This document shows, piece by piece, positions 1-5,376 of a stretch of DNA of 10,184 nucleotides. The stretch spans positions 1-10,184 of the forward strand of contig JACMLA010000294.1 in the NCBI GenBank assembly GCA_014379815.1, written 5' to 3'. Origin of the DNA: Bryobacteraceae bacterium. GTDB lineage: Bacteria > Acidobacteriota > Terriglobia > Bryobacterales > Bryobacteraceae. The notes under the pieces were generated by a model that saw only the letters and a program-made list of their open reading frames with translations, was not told the origin of the DNA and did not search any database. Positions within the stretch are counted from its first letter, which is position 1; each line of letters opens with the position of its first letter. The translations under genes were made by a program, and so were the position numbers.

Positions 1-349
1 ACCAACCGCCAGGATCCAAACCGCTTCTTTGATTTCTTTTCCCACCAGCCCGAATCCACGCACATGCTGACGATTCTGTTTTCCGATCTCGGCATTCCCG
101 CCAACTACCGCGAGATGGATGGTTCCGGCGTGCTTCGGCCATGCAGGGGCGACCTACCTCGCAATGAGTGAGAAGGATCGCAGCCACCTGATCGAGAATC
201 TCGCGGGTGACCTGAAGCAGGTAACCCACCGCGTGACGCGGAACAGAATTCTCAGCCACTTCTACCAGGCCAATACCGAGTACGGCACCCGGCTTGCCGC
301 AGCTATGGGAGTTCCCCTCGCTGAAGTGCAGATGGCTGCGAAGCAATAG
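1..349 (+). pseudogene. Catalase remnant (KatA/KatB-type), 5' truncated by window edge, large internal deletion and frame change
   Basis: Frame 1 from base 1 reads a classical haem-catalase segment ([19 protein letters not shown], then a [11 protein letters not shown] motif) and stops at 169-171 after about 12 unrelated residues. Frame 2 then gives the catalase C-terminal end: [20 protein letters not shown], then an HFYQANTEYGTRLAAAMGV tail, stopping at 347-349. In intact monofunctional catalases these two blocks lie roughly 240 residues apart. The missing part includes the proximal haem-ligand Tyr region. So what is seen is a deletion of about 0.7 kb with its junction near 125-145, which also put the ends out of frame. 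No functional catalase can be made from this copy. A separate small gene starting at ATG 119 is unlikely, since its sequence is simply the catalase tail. The next locus, 23 bases downstream, is the ankyrin partner usual for katB operons. Confidence 0.85.
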
Positions 350-357
350 CTGTAACT

Positions 358-369
358 AAGGAGGAGAGG
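358..369 (+). promoter_or_regulatory. Shine-Dalgarno of the ankyrin gene
   Basis: AAGGAGGAGAGG lies just before the ATG at 373 and is close to the ideal anti-16S sequence. It fixes the original start of the ankyrin gene and shows that it was translated separately from the catalase as the second gene of an operon. Confidence 0.7.
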
Positions 370-372
370 ACG

Positions 373-902
373 ATGTTCAGGATGACCCGTATTTGCTGGA
401 TTCTTGCCTTGTCTTTCAGCGCACGGGCCGCCGAACCGGACCTGTTCGAAGCCGCCCGGAACAACGACACCGGGGTTCTGAAAAAGTATCTGGAGGCCAA
501 AGGCGATCCAAACCGGCGCGATCCGAAGGGTCATCCTCTCCTCACTCTTGCCTCTTACAACGGCTCCTTGGAGGCCGTCGATCTTTTGTTGAAGCAAGGT
601 GCGGAACCCGATGTTCAGGACGGTATGGGAACGCCACTCATGGCCGCCAGCTTCAGAGGCTATCTGGCAATCGCCAAAAGGCTTCTGGCCGCCGGAGCTC
701 AGGTGAACTAAAGGAATGGCATCGGCGCTACGGCTTTGTTGTTTGCGTCCATGTCGGGACGTTTTGAAGTGGTCCGGGAGTTAATGAAACATCGCGCGAA
801 CGTAGACGCGCAGGACGAAAAGGTCTAACCGCCCGCCAGCTAGCCGAGCAACAAGGCAACGACGATATGGTCAAGACACTGTCAAAGGGCCGCAGTCGCT
901 GA
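373..902 (+). pseudogene. Periplasmic ankyrin-repeat protein (AnkB-like, catalase partner), broken by an in-frame stop and a frameshift
   Basis: The reading frame opens with a signal peptide (MFRMTRICWILALSFSARA, likely cut after ARA), so the product was periplasmic. Ankyrin units follow: one starting EPDLFEAARNNDTGVLKKYL, then PLLTLASYNGSLEAVDLLLK and PLMAASFRGYLAIAKRLL. A TAA at 709-711 interrupts the frame right after GAQVN. Read through in the same frame, the repeats continue (ATALLFASMSGRFEVVREL, then ANVDAQDEK) up to a second stop at 829-831. Dropping one base near 822-827 restores the ending GLTARQLAEQQGNDDMVKTL, which stops at 900-902. The restored length of about 176 residues fits AnkB of Pseudomonas, a periplasmic ankyrin protein encoded next to katB and needed for full catalase activity. 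Two independent lesions plus the broken catalase upstream make decay more likely than sequencing error. A shortened protein ending at 711 (112 residues) could still be made. Confidence 0.8.
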
Positions 903-918
903 TCTAGTAGGCAGCGAC
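895..918. terminator. Stem-loop between convergent gene ends
   Basis: GTCGCTG at 895-901 is perfectly complementary to CAGCGAC at 912-918 (7-bp stem, 10-base loop). It spans the stop of the ankyrin remnant (900-902) and the stop of the radical SAM gene (904-906, minus strand). Its position suits a shared bidirectional transcription end. No run of T follows on either strand, so it is not a textbook intrinsic terminator. Confidence 0.35.
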
Positions 919-2463
919 CGCCTTCGGGTGAAGCCCAGCCCAACGTCCCTCAGCATCCAGACGGTCTTTGAAAGAATAGAGATTCTTAACTCCGAGCTTC
1001 GCCGCCAGTGTTGCCACTCTCCGCAGCCTCCGATAGCGTTCCTCGCGCGGAGGGTCCGCCGCGACGACGTCCCATACCGTAAACTTAATCGCTTTCTGAA
1101 TGTCCTCATCGTAAACTTGCACCGGTTTCCAGCGATCCGAGGCCACCTGGCCTGTAGGGAAATACGTGAACGGATGTGCCTCGACCTCGTAGATAGATTC
1201 CTGATTTCCTTCGATAAAGGTAAGCGTTTCCTGAAATGACTTTTCCGTCTCACCCGGAAAGCCGACGATCCAGTACGTAGTTGTTCGAATTCCCGCATTG
1301 GCAAGAGAGTTCAGAGCACGGGAGATTGTGGTCGGCCCGGTACGCTTGTCAATCATCTCGAGTACGTCCGCCGCTCCGCTTTCGATACCCAGTCGAACGC
1401 GGTAGCATCCTGAGGAAGCCCAGCGAGCGGTACGTTCAGGGTCGGTAGGCAGTGGATCGGCCCGCAGATAGCCATCGAACATCAACTTGTGATTGCTCTT
1501 AAGCAACTCAGTCGAGAGGGACTCGATATAAGGATTCATGAGAGAGTCGCCCATGAAGAACTTGGTGTTTCCGTGCGAGGCTGCGAGTGTACCCATTTGG
1601 CCGGCCACCATACCTGATGTCTTCTTGCGGTACTTACCCCACTGAATCGTCTCTGAACAAAATGCGCACTGAAACGGGCAGCTGCGCCCTCCCTCCAGCG
1701 TCAGGTGGAAATAGCGATCGGTATTGAAGTCGCTGAAGTCCGGAATTGCCGAGTCCTGAAGCGGCAGGGTATCGCCGTTCACGTCATCCATCGAAATGTG
1801 TTTTCGGTCACGGAACTGGCCGTCGACCAGCATCGATAAAATCAGTTCCCCCTCGCCGACCACAATCTGATCGACAAACGGATACTCCTCCACTAGCGTT
1901 TTGAAGTTCTGTGACTTGGGTGCGAGATCGTCGGCAAAGACACCACCGCCAATCAGCGTTCGGATTGCAGGATTCGAGCGCTTCGCAGCACGCAGCGTAA
2001 ACAGCGATAGCGCAAGCGACGTGCTGAAAGTGCTGCAACCAACCAGCGAAAACTCGCGGAAATCATAGCCGTTGAGCAAAGTCTCTGCATGGGCAAACAC
2101 CTTGCAGGCGATATCGCAAAGCCTCGCTGAGACGGCCTCAGTGCAATCTATGCCGTAGTAGGGAGTGATCCTGCGGACGAACTTTTGTGCCTTCTCAGGT
2201 GATGCGCCATTCAGAACAGCCAGGAGATGGGCATTGCGGATCGCCCATAAACGGGATTGCCCCTCGATAACGATGTTCTTGTCCAGCGTCTCCAGTGCAC
2301 GCATGTACTGCAGGTGCAAAGACCAGAAGGTTGGGTCAACGTTGAAATCGATGCACTGGACCGAGTGTCCTTCACGTTCCAGATGTGCCTTAAGAAGCGA
2401 AATCCCAAGAGGCGGAGCGAGGGGAACAAAATAAGGCGCCATGATCAGGCAGATCCTACTCAT
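904..2463 (-). CDS. Cobalamin (B12)-binding radical SAM enzyme, probable tailoring methyltransferase
   Basis: A 519-residue protein. The N-terminal part (MSRICLIMAPYFVPLAPPLG, later IGGGVFADDL near 171 and VVGEGE near 201) has the Rossmann-like layout of B12-binding domains fused to radical SAM enzymes. It lacks an obvious DxHxxG motif, as many members do. The radical SAM cluster motif CPFQCAFC (CxxxCxxC) is at Cys262, 266 and 269. The SAM-barrel features RVRLGIESGA and YWIVGFPGET follow. Such class B enzymes use a [4Fe-4S] cluster, SAM and often methylcobalamin to methylate unactivated carbon or phosphorus, or to rearrange substrates, in the cytoplasm. Start 2463 is chosen over the upstream ATG at 2547 because a perfect AGGAGG sits 5 bases before it and the domain begins right there. 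Nearby NRPS and exporter genes suggest a role in peptide tailoring, but the substrate cannot be read from the sequence. Confidence 0.88.
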   Translation of the reverse strand: MSRICLIMAPYFVPLAPPLGISLLKAHLEREGHSVQCIDFNVDPTFWSLHLQYMRALETLDKNIVIEGQSRLWAIRNAHLLAVLNGASPEKAQKFVRRITPYYGIDCTEAVSARLCDIACKVFAHAETLLNGYDFREFSLVGCSTFSTSLALSLFTLRAAKRSNPAIRTLIGGGVFADDLAPKSQNFKTLVEEYPFVDQIVVGEGELILSMLVDGQFRDRKHISMDDVNGDTLPLQDSAIPDFSDFNTDRYFHLTLEGGRSCPFQCAFCSETIQWGKYRKKTSGMVAGQMGTLAASHGNTKFFMGDSLMNPYIESLSTELLKSNHKLMFDGYLRADPLPTDPERTARWASSGCYRVRLGIESGAADVLEMIDKRTGPTTISRALNSLANAGIRTTTYWIVGFPGETEKSFQETLTFIEGNQESIYEVEAHPFTYFPTGQVASDRWKPVQVYDEDIQKAIKFTVWDVVAADPPREERYRRLRRVATLAAKLGVKNLYSFKDRLDAEGRWAGLHPKAVAAY

Positions 2464-2468
2464 ACGGT

Positions 2469-2474
2469 CCTCCT
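2469..2474 (-). promoter_or_regulatory. Shine-Dalgarno AGGAGG that fixes the radical SAM start
   Basis: On the minus strand AGGAGG precedes ATG 2463 with a 5-base spacer (ACCGT). The longer frame starting at ATG 2547 has no comparable site, and its extra 28 residues do not resemble a domain. Confidence 0.75.
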
Positions 2475-2547
2475 GCCGCCCGGAAATTGTCGGCCCATCG
2501 AGAGCTGGCACCTTCAGGCGAACGTTGATTTTAGGGCTGGCGACCAT

Positions 2548-2566
2548 GGTGCACCCAAGTAGCCAT
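2548..2566 (-). promoter_or_regulatory. Candidate sigma-54 (-24/-12) promoter of the radical SAM gene
   Basis: Minus-strand ATGGCTACTTGGGTGCACC has the obligatory GG-N10-GC spacing (GG at 2564-2563, GC at 2552-2551). It matches TGGCACG-N4-TTGCW at 8 of 12 positions. Transcription would start near 2539, giving a leader of about 76 bases. On its own the match is weak. Support comes from a second element before the kinase gene that agrees at 15 of 19 positions, and from the sigma-54 activator encoded in the same locus. Confidence 0.35.
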
Positions 2567-2595
2567 TCGACTCCTGGAGAGACAGGCGGGCGAGC

Positions 2596-2608
2596 GGCAA
2601 GAATTGCC
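2596..2608. repeat. Perfect inverted repeat GGCAA-N3-TTGCC upstream of the radical SAM gene
   Basis: GGCAAGAATTGCC is a perfect 5+3+5 palindrome about 30 bases upstream of the candidate -24 element and 133 bases before the radical SAM start. Size and place suit an operator or activator site. No second copy was noticed, so the bound protein is unknown. Confidence 0.3.
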
Positions 2609-2621
2609 AGGACGATCAGGT

Positions 2622-2654
2622 CCCAATTCTGGATCAGGGAATCCGGTGATTGGG
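2622..2654. other. Imperfect stem-loop between kinase and radical SAM genes
   Basis: CCCAAT at 2622-2627 pairs with ATTGGG at 2649-2654, and GGAT at 2631-2634 pairs with ATCC at 2641-2644, leaving a small internal loop and a 6-base apical loop. It lies about 43 bases past the kinase stop in the direction of transcription. No T-run follows on either strand. It could be a processing site or a weak terminator separating the two genes. Confidence 0.3.
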
Positions 2655-2696
2655 TTCGACTGTGGACCTCGGACCTTTACTAGCAGGACCTCGGTG

Positions 2697-3581
2697 TCAG
2701 CGTCGGGGAACCGTAATGTGAACTTCTGTCCCGGCGCCCAAAGAGCTGATGACCTCGAGCTTTGCGCCAATACTGCTGCTTCGCTCCGTCACGCCCTGAA
2801 GACCCCATTTGTCTTTAGCTTTTTCAGCTGCATTAAAACCGATACCGTCGTCTTTCACGCACACGTGAAGTCCGGATGAATTGCGCTTCAAGTCGACGCG
2901 TATCGATTTGGGGGACGCGTGTCGAACCGCATTATGGATCGCTTCCCGGACAGCCAGATACAGCACGGATTCCACCTCACGCTCCATCTTGTCCACTTCG
3001 CCTTCCACCTGAACTTCGAACTGAATCTGCCTGTCTTCCCTGAGTTGTGTAACCACCTTCTGGATGGCACCTACAAAGCCGCTGTCCAACGCAGTGAGTC
3101 GCAGGTACGATATCGTCTGTCTCGCTTCCAGCAAAGCCCTGTCCGATTGTTCGATCGCTCTCGACAAAGCAAGTTTGCTCCGTTCCGGGGAAGATTCGAA
3201 GAGCCTTGAAGCCGCTTCAAGCTGAAAGCCAACGCCCGAGAATCCCTGCAGAACGGTATCGTGCAAGTCACGGGCGACCCGGATGCGTTCCTGCAGGATC
3301 CAATCGGAGCGGTCGCGAATCTGGTTCCTGCGAACTACATGCAAAGCCAGACAACTAATGACTGCCAGTCCTGCACCAAGGGGTAAGTACCACGAAAGAA
3401 TGTAGGCGATCCGGGAATGGGACAGGTGCTGTCGTAACCTTGGCGTGGTGTCCGCATATGCATTTGGACCGAAGCTCAGAATATAAAGACAAATCACCAC
3501 GAGTCGGGCAATCATTAATGGTTTTTGACATCCATTTGAAACCCGGATCATTTTTATTCCGCAACGACGCAACGAAATCAT
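2697..3581 (-). CDS. Membrane sensor histidine kinase, NarX/DesK-type (HisKA_3 + HATPase_c)
   Basis: A 294-residue kinase with a minimal sensor. It has a first membrane segment at about 21-38 (PLMIARLVVICLYILSFG), an external loop of only about 20 residues, then a second segment at about 58-82. Next is the HisKA_3 dimerisation box with RVARDLHDTVLQGF, where His107 is the phospho-acceptor. The ATPase domain shows the N box (EAIHNAVRHA, Asn217), DDGIGF and a glycine-rich LGAGTEVHITV end. The H-box and membrane layout resemble kinases that normally carry a large beta-propeller sensor outside, which is absent here. Sensing in or near the membrane is therefore likely. Start 3581 (ATG with AGGA six bases ahead) is preferred. 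GTG 3641 has no ribosome site, and ATG 3551 is a possible alternative. The likely partner is the NarL-type regulator at 7300-7929, on the same strand but about 3.7 kb away. Confidence 0.88.
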   Translation of the reverse strand: MISLRRCGIKMIRVSNGCQKPLMIARLVVICLYILSFGPNAYADTTPRLRQHLSHSRIAYILSWYLPLGAGLAVISCLALHVVRRNQIRDRSDWILQERIRVARDLHDTVLQGFSGVGFQLEAASRLFESSPERSKLALSRAIEQSDRALLEARQTISYLRLTALDSGFVGAIQKVVTQLREDRQIQFEVQVEGEVDKMEREVESVLYLAVREAIHNAVRHASPKSIRVDLKRNSSGLHVCVKDDGIGFNAAEKAKDKWGLQGVTERSSSIGAKLEVISSLGAGTEVHITVPRR

Positions 3582-3622
3582 GAAAGATCCTGCCTCTTGC
3601 CCGACATATAAAAATGCCGACC

Positions 3623-3663
3623 TATCAGAAAGTGGTATCACAGAATATCAGAATTGATGATAT
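3623..3663. repeat. Repeated TATCAGAA and inverted ATATCA/TGATAT upstream of the kinase gene
   Basis: TATCAGAA occurs at 3623-3630 and again at 3646-3653, 23 bases apart (about two helical turns). GTGGTATCAC lies between them. ATATCA (3645-3650) and TGATAT (3658-3663) form a 6-bp inverted repeat around a 7-base centre. The cluster sits in the divergent control region between the kinase and the sigma-54 activator. It could bind a dimeric regulator such as the NarL-type one, but this is inference only. Confidence 0.3.
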
Positions 3664-3679
3664 GCAAGACAACAATGTG

Positions 3680-3698
3680 GGAGCACTCTATTAGCCAT
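3680..3698 (-). promoter_or_regulatory. Candidate sigma-54 (-24/-12) promoter of the histidine kinase gene
   Basis: Minus-strand ATGGCTAATAGAGTGCTCC has GG at 3696-3695 and GC at 3684-3683, exactly ten bases apart. It matches the sigma-54 consensus at 8 of 12 positions and the element before the radical SAM gene at 15 of 19. Transcription would start near 3671, about 90 bases before the kinase start. Confidence 0.35.
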
Positions 3699-3734
3699 GG
3701 GTTTCTGCTATCGAATCAGGGGAACAGAAGTTCA

Positions 3735-3746
3735 GGTAGTACTTCC
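3735..3746. promoter_or_regulatory. Near-palindrome GGTAGTACTTCC, possible activator site
   Basis: The 12-mer is palindromic except for one mismatched pair. It lies upstream of the candidate kinase promoter and about 30 bases before the activator gene. It resembles the perfect palindrome GGTAGCCTACC upstream of the NRPS gene. It may be an upstream activator sequence or an autoregulation site, but two similar short sites are thin evidence. Confidence 0.25.
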
Positions 3747-3774
3747 TCAACGGGATTTCCCAACAGGGGTGTAG

Positions 3775-5376
3775 ATGGACTCTTCTGCAAGCAAGGATTT
3801 TTGCCTCAGCCGGGCTCTGAGTCTGCTGGTTCCAGGCGTGTCTGTAAGCAAAACCATGGTGGAGAATCTCGCTGCCTCCTTCGAGGGGGCTGCTGAAGGT
3901 TTGGGTGCAGGGAAAAGCGCTCTGTTTCTCCTTAAGAGAACGCTGGCCAGCATCCGCCCCGTCGGGATTTCCAGCGTGGGATATACGCCTCAGCAGGTAA
4001 AAGCAGCCGCAACAGGGCGGATCTCAGACGGAACCGGGCTATCTTACGCCTGGGATGTACTGACTGGTTTCGAACGGAATCGGCAGCCGGCGCAGCTTCA
4101 TCAGAATTCCAGAGTTCTCTGTGTTGCTGTCTCGAACCCGGTGCTTGATTCCATCGCAGCAATCGCGATTTTTGGGCGCGACGAGTCTCAGCCTGCCTTC
4201 GACGAACAGGAGCGGATGTGGGCTGACCTGTATGCCCTTGCCGCTGGTCACGCAATCGCGCGCGGCATTGAGGGTACCGTCGAGGTCTGCACCGAGCCGT
4301 TTGAAGTAGAGGAAATCACGCACGCGCCAAAACTAATTGGCGAGTCGCTGTGGAGCCAGAACTTACGCCGCGAGCTTCATCAAATCTACATTCCATCCTG
4401 TGGTGTCCGCGATCCCGATCCGATCCTGATTCTTGGGGATAAAGGTACGGGGAAGGATCTTATAGCGCGATACATCAACGCATACAGCGCCCGGCGCAAT
4501 AAGCCGTTCATCGCGGTCAACTGTGCGGAAATCACCGATGAGCTGGCTTCGTCGCGCTTCTTTGGGCACCGCAAAGGGTCGTTTACCGGATCGGTTGGCA
4601 ACGAGCCCGGCTTCTTTCGCGCTGCTCATGGCGGCGTCCTGTTCCTCGACGAGATTGCGGAACTGTCATTGCGCGCCCAAGGCACGTTGCTGCGGGTTCT
4701 GGAGAATCGGACGATCGTGCCGCTCGGTGAGACAAAAGAATCCCGCGTTGACGTGCAGGTGATCCTTGCGACCAATCGCGATCCCGCCCGTGCGGTAGCG
4801 GAAGGCATCCTCAGGGCGGATCTCTGCGATCGTTTCCAGATACAGGCAATCTACTTGCAGCCATTGCGGGAAAGACCCTCGGATATTCCTCTCCTCGTGA
4901 ATCATTTCGTCGCTTATCACGAGGAACGGATGGGCAAGAAAGTGATGGGTATCGACCCCGAGGCTCTCAAGGCAATGGTCGGGTACTCCTGGCCCGGAAA
5001 CATACGCGAACTAGGGCGCGTTTGTTCGTTGCTGGTAGCCCATGCCACACCGAATTCCTCCATCGGTTTGAACCTGCTTTCACGCCAGCTGCCCGGCGTC
5101 GTCAATTCCGAGTGGAACCCTAAAGCCGGCGCACTGCTCCTTGGAAATATCTCGATGCGCGATGGACTACGCATCTTTGAAAGGGAAATGATTCTGTCGC
5201 GCTTGCGCCAGTTCAACTGGGATATCCGCGCCACCCGCAAAAGCCTTGGGTTGCCGAAGACCACATTTCACCGGCATCTTAGGGAATTGAAGCTAACCTC
5301 GGTAATGAGTGGCCCGCCGCGTCCTAAGGAACTGCCCGGCCGTGAGGATCAAGTACTGTCCAGGCAGGCAGTGTGA
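3775..5376 (+). CDS. Sigma-54-dependent transcriptional activator (bacterial enhancer-binding protein, no receiver domain)
   Basis: A 533-residue protein with three parts. Residues 1 to about 180 look like a GAF-type sensory domain, with no phospho-receiver. The AAA+ domain has Walker A GDKGTGKD (221-228), the sigma-54 contact loop GSFTGS (268-273, consensus GAFTGA with the key Phe and Thr kept), Walker B GGVLFLDE (Asp292, Glu293), arginine-finger candidates Arg347 and Arg353, and WPGNIREL (406-413). A Fis-type helix-turn-helix (about 481-507, from NWDIRATRKS) binds DNA. Such proteins hydrolyse ATP to open sigma-54 RNA polymerase at -24/-12 promoters. The GAF-like domain suggests control by a small ligand rather than by phosphorylation. 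Start 3775 has AGGGG five bases upstream. The stop overlaps the exporter start by GTGA, so both are one operon. Likely targets are the candidate -24/-12 sites before the NRPS, kinase and radical SAM genes. Confidence 0.92.
   Translation: MDSSASKDFCLSRALSLLVPGVSVSKTMVENLAASFEGAAEGLGAGKSALFLLKRTLASIRPVGISSVGYTPQQVKAAATGRISDGTGLSYAWDVLTGFERNRQPAQLHQNSRVLCVAVSNPVLDSIAAIAIFGRDESQPAFDEQERMWADLYALAAGHAIARGIEGTVEVCTEPFEVEEITHAPKLIGESLWSQNLRRELHQIYIPSCGVRDPDPILILGDKGTGKDLIARYINAYSARRNKPFIAVNCAEITDELASSRFFGHRKGSFTGSVGNEPGFFRAAHGGVLFLDEIAELSLRAQGTLLRVLENRTIVPLGETKESRVDVQVILATNRDPARAVAEGILRADLCDRFQIQAIYLQPLRERPSDIPLLVNHFVAYHEERMGKKVMGIDPEALKAMVGYSWPGNIRELGRVCSLLVAHATPNSSIGLNLLSRQLPGVVNSEWNPKAGALLLGNISMRDGLRIFEREMILSRLRQFNWDIRATRKSLGLPKTTFHRHLRELKLTSVMSGPPRPKELPGREDQVLSRQAV

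Noticed and set aside
119..349. Independent small gene from ATG 119
   Set aside because: The whole translation after the first residues is the catalase C-terminal tail, so it is part of the pseudogene.
2464..2547. Longer radical SAM frame starting at ATG 2547
   Set aside because: The perfect AGGAGG five bases before ATG 2463 and the domain start at MSRICLIMAP favour 2463. The extra 28 residues look like translated leader.
2531..2566. Eleven-residue peptide MATWVHHGRQP with AGGAG upstream (minus strand), considered as a leader or precursor peptide for the radical SAM enzyme
   Set aside because: It is very short and overlaps the candidate -24/-12 element, where it would lie at or upstream of the predicted transcript start. 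No repeat or core-peptide feature is present.
2596..2608. TGGCA...TTGCC-like sequence as a sigma-54 promoter
   Set aside because: Only 8 bases separate GG and GC, and sigma-54 spacing is strict. It is better read as a palindrome.
3582..3641. Kinase start at GTG 3641
   Set aside because: No ribosome site precedes it. ATG 3581 has AGGA at good spacing and lies just before the first membrane segment.
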